Shown: in pieces, positions 48,576-59,473 of the stretch | Position numbering within the stretch: position 1 is the stretch's first letter | How the letters are laid out: each line of letters starts with the position of its first letter | Source of the DNA: Dichetophora obliterata | Lineage: Eukaryota > Arthropoda > Insecta > Diptera > Sciomyzidae | Assembly (NCBI GenBank): GCA_963920525.1 | Contig: OY986439.1 | Coordinates: 40,180,819 to 40,244,818 of the forward strand | Length of the DNA: 64,000 bases | Direction of reading: 5' to 3' | Notes under the pieces: model-generated | Told to the model about the DNA's origin: nothing | Databases searched by the model: none | Seen by the model: the letters and a program-made list of their open reading frames with translations, nothing else | Position numbers and translations under genes: made by a program

Positions 48576-49095
48576 TTTTTTTTTTTAGATTGAACCAACG
48601 CTCAGGGGATGCCCCCTATAAATGTATAAGTATTGTGTTGATTCGGAAAATGGGTGATAGTTAGTTGGAGGGTGGATAGATGGAGTAGTGTCGGTGAAGA
48701 TTTGTTTTGAATTTGCATAGCTCAAAATTGCCGAGAAACACGCTCGCAGAGAGACTATTCCACAGCTTAACAGTGCGACTAAAGAAAGAATTATCGCGGT
48801 AATGCGAGGTTCTATTGGACATCGATGCAATGGTAAAGGGGTGGACTTGGACAGCTGCCCGAGTGGACCTGGGAAAAACACGAGCTGGTGGCGTCAGGCC
48901 ATGTATCTCCCTTGAACATTTCCCATGGTAATACCTATACAGAAGGCTTAGGCAACCAACATGACGTCGATGCCCAAGAGAGTTGAAAGAGAATGAAATA
49001 CTTTCATCTCCTATCAAATATATCGGACGACTTTGAATTCGATCCAGAAGCACCAAATAAGATCTTGAAGCCCCTGTCCTTCTCAGAAGAAACAT
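48576..49095 (-). pseudogene. 5'-truncated non-LTR retrotransposon 3' end with poly(A) tail
   Basis: On the minus strand the C-terminal RT region is clear: LDRIQSRPIYLIGDESIS, then LGHRRHVGCLSLLYRYYHGK, and SFFSRTVKLWNSL. These are typical of endonuclease-RT proteins of insect non-LTR elements. The frame ends at PPSN and is followed by a short 3' UTR and an A-tract (T run at 48576-48586 on the plus strand). This is the usual result of target-primed reverse transcription stopping early. The truncation point is near 49095. It is a different lineage from the jockey-like element at 51172. Confidence 0.8.
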
Positions 49096-49267
49096 AGTAA
49101 AACTTAAAATTAACTTTTATTATTGTGGTATGAGTTGAATGCAATAATAAAATGCAAGTGATGCGTTCCTTTGTATACTACCCAGGCGTTGACACAGGTA
49201 GTCTTGAAAAGTTTGTGGAATAACTTTTCCAACATTTTGTGTACTTTCTGTTGAGGAAGTAACTCAC

Positions 49268-49331
49268 CTGACTGAGTCCTCAGCATATCTGCGATGTCGT
49301 CGTCAGTCAGTTTAGCTTTTTTGCTGGTCAA
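49268..49331 (-). CDS. Candidate short exon with consensus donor
   Basis: On the minus strand a frame reading SKKAKLTDDDIADMLRTQSG ends exactly at a consensus donor (ctcagtcag|gtgagtta, exon end 49268). A possible acceptor, tttgaccag, lies at about 49326. The peptide is charged and not AT-driven. Whether it belongs to a host gene or to an unrecognised transposon cannot be told; it lies between two transposon remnants. Confidence 0.25.
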
Positions 49332-49380
49332 ATGTACCTATTGGGTGTACAAATTTTAGTATGACTTTATAAAACTTATA

Positions 49381-49845
49381 AAGGGTCCGCCAAATAACTT
49401 TTTTTTTTTTTTTTGAAAATTCTATACAAAAAAAACTACTGGATATTTTCTCAAATTTCTTTTTTTATTTAAAAGTACAATCCTTCCGGTTAGTAATGAA
49501 AAATAATTTCATTCAAATGGCTTCCTCGGCTGGCCATGCAGTAGCCTACACGATAGGTCCAATTTTGCGTGCGGGTTTTCTGTGCCCCAAATGCGACAAT
49601 TTTGCTTGTTTACATAGCCGATAAGATCAAAATGAGCTTCATCTGAAAAGATGATTTTTTGGCAAAATCGGCATCTTCTGTAAGTCGATCGCAGGCCCAC
49701 TTCCCAGCGTTGTTCAAGCATATACACAACCATATTCGTTCAGCGGAAGGATAAAACTAATTATCTGTCAAATCAGACATGAGCTAAGTGTTACCATTCA
49801 CGAAATAAGCACTAGTTGAAAAAAAAAGTTAGATGGTGGACCCTG
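49381..49845 (-). mobile_element. Mariner-like element, internal deletion derivative (copy 2)
   Basis: TA at 49379-49380 and 49846-49847; ends aagggtccgccaaataac and, in reverse complement, cagggtccaccatctaac. It shares DEAHFDLIGYVNKQNCRIW and the surrounding DNA with copy 1 at 37599. Relative to copy 1 it lacks about 390 bp of the N-terminal coding part: gcccactt joins directly to cccagcgttgttc. Its distal part, near the left terminus, is also different (49400-49560). At 465 bp it is non-autonomous. Confidence 0.82.
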
Positions 49846-49847
49846 TA

Positions 49848-51171
49848 TAAAGTTTATGTACTCCCGCGATATATAAGCCTAAGTTAAAACACTTCTGGGA
49901 AATATAATCCCATGAACAGAAAACCTTCAGAAATGGGTGTATTTCCAAATTAAATTTGTAAATTTATATCACAAATTCATGACAATACACTATAAAACAA
50001 TAAAATATAACATTTTCTGCTTCTTTCGTAGTTTTTCTTATGGTTATCTGAAGAATTTCACAACACGTGACCATTTATTTACTGATCAGAAGTAACAAAA
50101 GAAGAGTCAATATTTTGTACTTAAGATTTATTGAAGATAAAAAAAAAAAAACGGAGAAATGCATTTTCAATTATCTTCTTCAGCAAATATTACCTATAGG
50201 TGTATTTAAACTTTGTTGGGATATTGACCGAGTCGAAAGGGTAGACTTAAAATTAACTAACCCTTTTAATGAAAGCATTGTATGGTTAATTAAAGCATTG
50301 CATGGAATATATAAATGGGAGTTTTCAACGCCATTTATTGAATATTTTATGTGAAAATTTAAAAATTCAAAATGACGGATTCAATATGCCAATATCGGTA
50401 TTAGCGGGTTTTCAGGGTTGCTGATTTTAAATTTAATGTTAAGTTTCGAAATTTCTTCTGATGTGCATGAAAATCTGTATGTGCGTCTTTTCAAAATCTC
50501 AGATTTAAAATATTTTTTTCAAAATTTAAAATTCAATACATTGTTAATATTTTTTGAAATGCTTCGATTTTGTACCCGTGCCCTAAACCAAAAATATGAA
50601 AATGCAGAAATAACTTTTTTAACATTTTTTATTTTTGTTTTATTGGTGAGAATAATAATAGATGTAAGTCACATAGTATATATTTAAATAATTAAAATAA
50701 GGAAAATAAATATTTGCTTTTCGTTTTTTATCTTAGGTGCAGACTTAAAGTTTGAAATCATTTCATATGCAATAATAGATTTATATACATAGATTTGATT
50801 TTATTAAGTAGAAAATATAAACGTTACAAATCATATATTATCGTACAATTTACAGATATAGGGCAGCACATGGCCTTAATTCTCAAAAATTATCTTATAT
50901 ATTTAATTATCACAGATTAAGTTTGTTTATGGAGAGTTAGTTATCAAAGGAAAATACTACTATTGATAAAACCTTCGATATGAAATTTAGTACACTATTT
51001 CAGTTTAAGAAATATAAATAAGATAAAGGAGCACATAAGTAAAGACAGAGAAAATAAATAAAGATGCTTACAAATACACGTAAGTTATAAATATTAATTA
51101 TAAAGTTCTGAAATGAGTATGTTGTCGGACATATTAAAACGACTTTTGAATTTATCAGTTATTACGGACTG
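49848..51171. other. AT-rich non-coding stretch
   Basis: Two plus-strand frames (50067-50354, 50418-50687) are AT-driven and match nothing I know. The right part (50700-51170) may hold the 3' UTR of the jockey-like element that follows on the minus strand, but no tail was identified. Confidence 0.35.
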
Positions 51172-51736
51172 AAATTAATTTGACGTCAACATCCATGTGC
51201 ATAGTTTTTGTAGAAAAATGCCAAGGAAGCCCTAGCATCATTTTAAGAATCTTATTTTGAGAAATTTTTAAAGCTTTTACATAAGTCTTAGCACAGATGC
51301 CCCAGGCAGGACATGCATATAAAATAATTGCTTGGAAAACTTTTTTGCAAATAATTTTCTTGTTTTCCTTTCTAAAGTAAGCATTGCGATCTATTTATGG
51401 ATATAGCATTTTTCTAGCGATACACGGAGAAAACCGTTTGCTAAATTTGTATTGTGGTTAAGCAAAATTTGCGCTTGATTCTCAGCCACTTCAAAATTAT
51501 GCTAGATTTCAGCAAAAACTAATCAAAATTTGCTGTTTTAGTTTGTAATAACTAAGCACATTTTTGATTAAATTCAAGCAAAATTTTGCTAAGTTATTAT
51601 AAACTGCAAAAGCAAATTTCTACTTAATTCAAGCAAATATTTGCTAAGTTATTATAAATTAGAATAGAAAATTTTGATTATTTTTTTCTAAAATCTAGTA
51701 TAATTTCGAAATGAAATAATTATTTAAATTAAATTG

Positions 51737-51815
51737 AAAAATTACCACCATCCAGAGATTTGAACCTCCGCCGCCTGAGTGTAAGTGCATGGTCTTATCC
51801 ATATGACCATTGCAG
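51737..51815 (-). ncRNA. tRNA-like core 1 of family B copy 2
   Basis: A box tggtcatatggataagacc, with ggtc/gacc able to form a perfect D stem. The B box is ggttcaaatct. The T arm cggag/ctctg includes one G-U pair. A T5 run lies at 51737-51741. Confidence 0.55.
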
Positions 51816-52176
51816 TTGTTAACCATTTTCTTCATTAGGAATAAGCGTGTGCTCGTGTGTTTAGAAGAAATTTGGTTGAATTTAGTAAATATTTGCTATT
51901 TGAGTTTATAATAACTTAGCAAATATTTGCATGAGTTTAGTAAAAATTTGCTATTTGAGCTTACAATAACTTAGCAAATTTTTGCTTGAATTAAGTAAAA
52001 ATTTGCTACATAGCAAAATTTTGCTAAGTTATTATAAACTGCAAAAGCAAATTTCTACTTAACTCAAGCAAATATTTGCTAAGTTATTATAAATTAGAAT
52101 AGAAAATTTTGATTATTTTTTTCTAAAATCTAGTATAATTTCGAAATGAAATAATTATTTAAATTAAATTAAATTG

Positions 52177-52255
52177 AAAAATTACCACCATCCGGAGATT
52201 TGAACCTCCGTCGCCTGAGTGTAAGTGCATGGTCTTATCCATACGACCATTGCAG
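52177..52255 (-). ncRNA. tRNA-like core 2 of family B copy 2, best preserved
   Basis: A box tggtcgtatggataagacc with a perfect D stem (ggtc/gacc). A T-arm stem of five perfect pairs (cggag/ctccg) encloses gttcaaat, with the B box ggttcaaatct inside. A T5 run at 52177-52181 could stop Pol III. The anticodon arm pairs poorly and there is no acceptor stem. Confidence 0.58.
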
Positions 52256-52469
52256 TTGTTAACCAATCGTCACCTAATTTTCTTCATTAGGAATAAGCGT
52301 GTGCTCGTGTGTTTAGAAGAAATTTGGTTGAATTTAGTAAATATTTGCTATTTGAGTTTATAATAACTTAGCAAATATTTGCATGAGTTTAGTAAAAATT
52401 TGCTATATGAGCTTACAATAACTTAGCAAATTTTTGCTTGAATTAAGTAAAAATTTGCTTTTGACATTT

Positions 52470-53048
52470 ACAGCTTTATTCTGATATCATCGTCACAATC
52501 AATTGATACTGAAAAATTGTGTCAATTTTGATCTGGTTTCTATTGATCCGTGTTTTGTCTAAGCTGTCTCAACCAAAAAGCTTTTTTAACTCTCCACAGA
52601 AAGGTGAAAAGCTGTTCTGTGTAATGAGCATAGATTTGTATACATAAATGCATGCTGATAGTCAAATTTTTAGTTGGGTGCTTAAAAAAAGTTATGTTTG
52701 TGCCCAAATGTTAAAATTATGTTATGAAGCAGTGGCTCTGTTTATGTTAATGGCTTCAATTATGTTACTGCAATCAGATTTGTTTAGCGATAAATCTTAG
52801 CAAACTAACTGTTTAATACATTAAAATTAATTCTTGGCTCCAGATTCCTTAAAATTTATATAAATTTAAGATATTATCCTTATTTTGGCTCTTTACTTTT
52901 TTGTGACCTACTTTGCTGTTAGTCACAATTTTGATCTGATACAAAAAGAGCTTTTTCAAAGTGCTCAGAATACGAATTTGTATCAATTGTGACTTCTGTA
53001 TCAATTGGTGCTGAGGTGGATTTTGTGATTTTGTTAGAATAGAGCTGT
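52470..53048. mobile_element. Small TIR element nested in family B copy 2
   Basis: Ends: acagctttattctgat on the left and, in reverse complement, acagctctattctaac on the right. Further inward both halves carry tcacaatcaattgatac-type lines. The 71-codon minus-strand frame inside is not recognised. It separates family B arm sequence that is otherwise continuous. The target duplication could not be resolved. Confidence 0.55.
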
Positions 53049-54800
53049 TGTAATAACTTAGCAAAATATTGCTTGAATTTAATCAAAATTTTGCCTTTTC
53101 CTTAATACATGAAGAGTGATTACAATTTGGAAAATTTTTTAAAAAAACTACACCGTGATTGAGCAATGTTTTGCTAATTTGCTTTTAAGCAAAACATTCA
53201 AGCAATATAATTATTATAAAAAATTCAAGCAATATAATTATCTCCGTGTACTACAATTATTTTTTTATATGGTTGACATGCTCGTGAAAGAGAACTTTCT
53301 TATTAATAATAACACCTAGGTATTTTACAATACTGGACCAGGGATAATATGGCTTCAAAACTTTAAGTTATTCGGCATTTAGCAATTACTCTCGTGAAAA
53401 GCTAGCAATAATTTTTATTTTCAATTTTTCAAGATATTTGGATAAATTGCTAAGCTCACGCTGGAAATTCGTCACAATATCATGACCGAACTCATGAGAG
53501 TAAAAAGTACCAATGTCAGCAGCATACATTGTATAGTAACAATCATTACATCCTAGAAAATCTGATAAATATAGGATAAAAAGCAGGGTTCCCAGAACTG
53601 ATCCTTGAGGGACACCAGCGGGTGTCTCAACTACGTCTGAGTACTCCTCGTTTAATGAAACGCAGTAACATCAATTTTGTCGAAAACTTTGTACAAGTAA
53701 AGGGACATGGCAATGTATTAATTTGTATATAATGCCATTGTGCCAAATAGAATCGTACGCTTTTTCAATGTCTAGTAATGTTAGGCCGGTTGATCTTTTT
53801 GACTGAAAAATAGTTTTAACATGGTTGCTAATACGTTTTATTGGATGTGTTGTATTACGAAATCATTTAAATCCGTATTGTTCATTTGGTAAAATGTTAT
53901 GATGATCAATAAATGATGTTTATTGTAATTTAATGACTTTTTCAAATATTTTGCTTAAGCTGCTTAAAAGACTAATTGGGCGATAACTTCCCGCTAAAAC
54001 TAACTAGTATGCCTGGTTTTCAAATCGGAACTATTTTGGCCATTTTCCACTTACTACGGAAATAGTGAAGCTTTATGCAGGAGTTTATTCAAAAAGTTAT
54101 GTAAGCTAGCGCAATACTTTAGCATTATATTTTTAATATCATCGTCTCCATGTGACTTTCCTAAAGAAGCTTCACGGAAAAGACTTTTAATATGAGATTC
54201 ATTAACATATTCTGAGGCCTGCGTTTGTATAGGAAGCGTGTCAAGGTGATTTATAACGCTGTTTACAAGAGTTTCCGTTGAAGTCGGACCTAAACATTCA
54301 GACACTTTGTGGTTTTCTAGAAAATGTGCAGCAAATAAGTTTTATTTTTCCTGACTAAGAATAATGGTCTCATCTTGATTGTGCAAGGGTGGCATTTGCG
54401 TGGCATTTGGGTGGCATTTGCAAGAGTGACTTTACAAATATTCCAAAAGGGCTTACTTCTTTTTTAAAGCGAATTTAACTTTTTTACCAAGATATATTTC
54501 GAAAGTTAAATATTTCCTTGCGAATCTGATTAGAATACTATGACATTGAATCCTGATCAGTATTATGTCTACAACGACTCCATTGGCCTTGAAGATAGTT
54601 TCTAGTTACTTGAAGAATCTCTTATCCAATTATGTATTTAAGGTGGTAATTTTATGAAGTTTGTTTTAGGAGCTTTGCGAGGGACAGAACTTCGCATTGC
54701 ATGTAAAATATTTTCATTTAACATTTCTAAATTAGTATCGATGGTGTCGGTAGAAATGACATCATCAATGTTTGTCATTAATATAATGCAATAATATTTC

Positions 54801-55079
54801 ATCGTATTAATCGACTAAGAAAAAAATGTCATATTGTTCAAAAGTACAAACCAATGTTTTAAATAATTTATTTTTTAATCCTTAAATCCCGGGATTTTCA
54901 GGTCTTTTCAATATTCAATACCTAAATTATTGAAGTTATTTTATATGAAAAATAATATTATGTTGACCAAATAAAATTAAGTTAGGAGAGATTTTGATTT
55001 GGTATTAGAGATATAAGAGGAATTTTCTCAACGGATGTTTTTTAAATTCGGCTAAAAAATTACTGGCAGCATTGCAGCA
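54801..55079. other. Non-coding stretch
   Basis: AT-rich, no feature. Confidence 0.4.
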
Positions 55080-56340
55080 ACTGCTTGAATATCGGGAACC
55101 TTAATGGCGCCATTAACCGCAACAAAAACAATATCGATGCTTATCAATGACAAATAAAAGCGATTTGAACATACGTCGTGCGTCCCCAAGCAAACACTTA
55201 TTTACACACACACACATACACCTACGTAACCGAAGTGAATAGCGTAAACGACAACAAAGACATTAGCAAGACTTTTATTGCATAACATGAAAGGGTTGCC
55301 ATCGCGTCGGTAACGGCAACATAAATTTGCGCACGCCTCTTTACATCGCTCCGCACCGCTTCACACCGGAGAATATAGCGACGAACTAGCTCCCCAAGGC
55401 ACACACTTGGCCGCTTTTTCTTTATCGCTAGCAACTCGAGCAGGGCATGAAAATTTGTCGTCGCGCGAACAAGCCGCTCTCTGTAAGATCCTTTATCTTA
55501 ACCCTTTTTATTCCTTCACCTTGGTGCTTGTTTGTTTTACTGCTGTTATTTTTGTTGTCGTTATTGTTGTTGTTGTTTTTAACTGTTCATTGTGCTTGTC
55601 TGGTGAACAATTAACGTTGTTTCCTGTTTCCGTTGACGTTGTCGCTTTGTGCCCAGCCTTCTTATTTGTGTCGACAGCGCTCATGTGTTTGTGCGCATGT
55701 TTGTGTTTGTTAGCATGTGTGTGTTTGAGCGCGTTTTTATTGCACTTGTATTGCAAGTGTGAAATTATTACTTAACTTTGCCTAAAACGCATTGAGTGTG
55801 GCACATAGAACATTATTTCAAGCTGCTTGTTTTCTCATTCACGTTTTCCTTGGCTCTACCTTCACCTCTTCACGATAATATCTTTCCCTCAATTTTACCC
55901 CCTTTTTTCTAAGTCTTTTTGTTTACCTTCTTCTTTTGTAACCTGCTGCGAATGTTCTGACTAAGCTTGGCGTCCATTCTTCACTTTTTGATGGAAAACA
56001 GCAAAAGTTTGCTACAATTTGTGCGATTCCAAGAAGTAGTAAATTTTGGTCGTTGAGTGACCATTAAAATAACTGCTGCCAGTGTATTGTTATGTGTTTG
56101 TGTGCACGCATATGTGTGTGTGAGTGTGTGTGTGTATGTGTGTGCATTTATGGTACGTAATGGGCATAAGTGCGGTTGTTTGTGTATTAGGGCTTCGTTA
56201 ATTGAAAATTGTACTAGTTGTTGCTGCTTTGGCCAGTCCAGAAAAAAAGTTTAAAGCTGCTTTTTAAGGCTCTTTTTGAATGAGTTAAAGCTAGTGCTTT
56301 AACAATGAAACTGTGCTTATAATGTGAGCGCTCGACAAGA
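55080..56340. other. Complex non-repetitive island
   Basis: Less AT-rich sequence with CA repeats (about 55200), GTT repeats (55565) and GT repeats (55690-56150). Open frames here (for example 55407-55775) are Val/Cys/Leu-rich products of GT repeats. A possible plus-strand donor, tctctgtaagat, lies at 55480. No protein recognised. Probably host intronic or UTR sequence. Confidence 0.3.
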
Positions 56341-57216
56341 CTCTTGCAGTTTAAGAAAAGCGATTAAATATACACATAAAAAGACACAATTTTTTTAATT
56401 TCTTTAACTGAGACTTAAATAATACATATTCTATGAGTTAGTTAAGATTCTTCAAAATGTAAAAACTAAGCAAGTGTCTTCAGGGATGATAAGTTGCTCA
56501 TGATCAAAGTGATTGATTAACCGTAGTCCTACGTTGGTGTAGACAACTACATATTTTTTAATTTTTATATATTTCCAAAATCGTTTTGTTTTGCTATAAA
56601 AGCAAGTTTACATGATTTTTATTTTATGCTCAGTGTAGACCGAAATCATGTTCCTTGTAAGATTTCAATTATAGATTTTTTCAAATTTAAAAACTTCAAT
56701 TCCTCATCTACACCTCAACGTGGAATTTAAAAGTTTTTCTCAACGTAGAACTACAGTTAGGAAACACCTTACAAAATAATAAATATTTTTGCAATAAAGT
56801 TCAAATTGGTTTTGTTTACCTCTTTCAACTATCAATCTCTAACAACAAATAAACAAGATATGTGTTTTTTATCTTAATCTTATATTCGTAATTACTTAAT
56901 GATACTTAATACAATGACTTGACACAGCTTTTTTGTGTCAAACAGTAACTCAAGCCATCACGTTTTTGCTTAAACCTTGGAACCTGTAGCAGATAGAAAT
57001 GGAAAAAAGACTAAAATAAAACAAAGAAAAAGTAATTAGTAGAATAAGTAAAATAAAGTCTTGAACAATTTCGGTTTACTAATAAATGGCTAAAAGTTAC
57101 AATACCTAATTGTTCGGCGTTTGTTGCTTTACAGAGTACCATTTGTAAGAATGTGTAATATTCTCATACATATTCTCATTCACATTTTTTTACATTCTCA
57201 TCCATACTTTTATTCA
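56341..57216. other. AT-rich non-coding stretch
   Basis: No gene or transposon end recognised. Confidence 0.4.
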
Positions 57217-57218
57217 TA

Positions 57219-57878
57219 CCCTGCAGTGTAACAAACTAGTTTAAAATCAGTCTACATACTAGTTGAAGACTGAGCAGTACTAGTTCAAGATTGTCTTTTT
57301 TCATATACCCACCTAGTATTTTTAACATGGTGATGTCATAGGAAATATCAAATGTCTTATTCTGACGGATGAAAACAAGTTTATAATATATATATATAAT
57401 TATAGTTAGTTATATTCTAGTTTGTTGTAAATAGTTGTAAACAAATAATATATTGCCAAATTTTAACTAGTTTCTAGTTTAACCTTTCCTGAGTGGATGG
57501 CAAATAGTAATGTTTTAATTAACAAACCAATGATTCAACTTGTTCCTTATTCGGCAATTTATCTTCTGAATTTGGAGCTTCTACTAAAGCGACTATTAAG
57601 AAAAATGCAAGTAAAATTTACATAGTATTTTAGTATTTCATATAAAAGTAAATTTTTTAAAGTTCATAAAGTACAGTTGTGGAACTGGTTGATTTTAACA
57701 ATATGTAATATAGTTTGATTTTGGCTAGTTTTACAACAGGTTTATTGTGACTTGACATAAACTAGTTGGATTTAAACTATTTTTGCAACTAGTAAATTGT
57801 GACAAAATATAAGCTAGTTTGTTTTGACTAGTATAAAGACTAATCATTTTTACTGCTGATTAGTCTTACACAGCAGGG
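57219..57878. mobile_element. 660-bp MITE family H with dense ACTAGT words
   Basis: TA flanks both ends (57217-57218, 57879-57880). Ends are ccctgcagtgtaacaaacta and, in reverse complement, ccctgctgtgtaagactaat. The interior repeats aactagt, actagtt and tagtttgt many times. No protein is encoded. The TA duplication fits a Tc1/mariner-mobilised element, but AT-rich flanks make this tentative. Confidence 0.6.
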
Positions 57879-57947
57879 TATTTACATTTTCAAATACAAA
57901 AAACACTTTGTTATGTTTACTTTACTTTAAAATAATTTTTAGATTTA

Positions 57948-58456
57948 CTGTCTGACCAGAATCATGTCGTTGTCGTGTCGGCAGGCAGAGCGCTGACAGA
58001 GACAATGCAAACCTTATGGGAGAAAATTGCGGCAGAATACGACAACGAAAACGCCAAGATAGAAATGTTTCTATTTCTATTTTGACTTTGTCGTTTATTT
58101 GATAGCTCTCTCAGCTTCTCTCTAAAAATATTGCCATATTTTAACAAAATTTGAAGAATCTGTCAGCCAATGTAGCGAGTTAACAGTGTTCCTATTTGCT
58201 CTAATAATGACATTGGCCTTCAGTTGAAAATGCAGTAAATTTATATGAAGAGTATTGTAAAAAGTAGTGAAATAAATGGAAGTGGAGTAATTATTAGTTC
58301 AATCGGAGTACGATGAGAACACTGAAGCAAGTTCAAGAAAATCAACAATGGCAGATTGAATAAAAGCAAAACGACAAAGCCAACGCTACAATTCTGGGCC
58401 AATTCTTAGCGATTCTCTCTCACCGACACGACAACGACATGATTCTGGTCAGACAG
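57948..58456. mobile_element. 509-bp MITE with TTA target duplication (Harbinger-like)
   Basis: TTA at 57945-57947 and 58457-58459. The terminal inverted repeats are perfect for more than 30 bp, beginning ctgtctgaccagaatcatgt and continuing cgttgtcgtgtcgg. The interior has no recognisable protein. The intact TIRs suggest a fairly young insertion. Confidence 0.78.
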
Positions 58457-59473
58457 TTAAGATCACAAAAATTATTTATCAAAAAATATTTTATAAAATA
58501 TCAGTTTTTGAAAACTATTTATTAAAAACAGTTGTACCAGAGCATTACACGAACATAATATTTTTATTTTTATAGAATTTCTTCTGCGAACAAAAGAACA
58601 ACGAACATTTATAATTCGCATGAATTTAATTGTGGGTTTTTTATATCAAGTAAGTTTGAAGGCAATAACAACAACATTTCTGTATAAAGCAAATCACACA
58701 GCAGACTACTCGGATGTCTTAATCGACACGCAGGTTGGCGAATAATTTTTTCGTCAATTGTAGTGCAGCCGTGAAAAACGTTGTAAATAAGAATTTGTGG
58801 CAAACCTGTTTTTTCAAGTATAACGCTATAAAATACTCCCCTGCTTAACAAACAACCAACTACACTGTGACTCAAAAAACACATTTTGGCAAAATAACAG
58901 GATTCTGCGATATAGCCTCGATACTGTGACCAGAGGTGAGTAAATCCCTAGCTGGTTTTCGAGAGTTTGGCGAAAGTTTTCGTTTTATGGCCCCTTTTAT
59001 ATGGTCTTTTTTTGGTCATATTGGAGGTCTTAGTGATTTTGAGAAAAAATTGTATCATTTGTTTTTGTTCAACAGCTCCTTCAGATATGGAGATATCGAT
59101 TGAAGCTAACAAATTGAAGCTAACAGTCTAGTGAATAAACCTAAAAACAAAACAAATTCAAAAAATTATTTTTTCAATATATTTTTTTTTTAAAATAGAG
59201 AAATTTTTTTTGCATTTTTTTGCTTTTTTAATTATATCTTAATGGGAATCCAAATTTTTCCTACACTATCTTTAACAAAATTGTAGCATAAAAAAAAATA
59301 AACAAATCTTGTGAACATGTTTGTGTGATCTGAACGTGTCTACACTACTTCAAAAGCTCAACAAGATTATTTTTTAAGTGAAAAATACCGGTTTTTAGGG
59401 CTTTTTTCGCAGTTTTTCGACCATAACTCTTAAACTAAGCAAATTTTGTAAACAACTCTTGAGATATTTTTTA
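58457..59473. other. Non-coding stretch with an inverted partner at 62040-62150
   Basis: The lines atctttaacaaaattgtagc (59270), gtgatct.aacgtgtctacactactt and the following bases to about 59390 recur inverted at 62035-62150, with roughly three quarters identity by eye. No coding sequence was found. Confidence 0.5.

Larger units (their letters stand above)
51421..53250 (-). mobile_element. Fold-back element family B, copy 2, with two tRNA-like cores
   Basis: The ends are inverted (tacacggagaaaaccgtttg; right end in reverse complement tacacggagataattat). Built like copy 1 but longer: a 440-bp segment containing the core is duplicated in tandem (core T-runs at 51737 and 52177). A separate small TIR element is inserted at 52470-53048. 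The cores are on the minus strand. It sits inside the RT gene of a jockey-like element, which dates it as younger than that insertion. Confidence 0.7.
51172..54800 (-). pseudogene. Jockey-like non-LTR retrotransposon ORF2, interrupted by a fold-back element
   Basis: Minus strand, in order: RT N-terminus with LGKSHGDDDIKNIMLKYCAS (54305-54054); motif A LLDIEKAYDSIWH (about 53780-53740); AGVPQGSVLGTLLFILYLSD (about 53620); the catalytic box degraded to MYAADIG (family YADD) near 53520; and, beyond the inserted element at 51421-53250, the C-terminus ILYACPAWGICAKTYVKALK ending at about 51172. Many stops and frameshifts lie between. The upstream limit is approximate, and the endonuclease part (54360-54800) is too decayed to call with certainty. 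It provides the host site for the family B insertion. Confidence 0.78.

Noticed and set aside
55407..55775. 122-codon plus-strand frame with apparent membrane segments
   Set aside because: It crosses GTT and GT microsatellites; the hydrophobic stretch comes from the repeats.
56057..56254. 65-codon frame with repeated Val-Cys
   Set aside because: A direct translation of a GT microsatellite.
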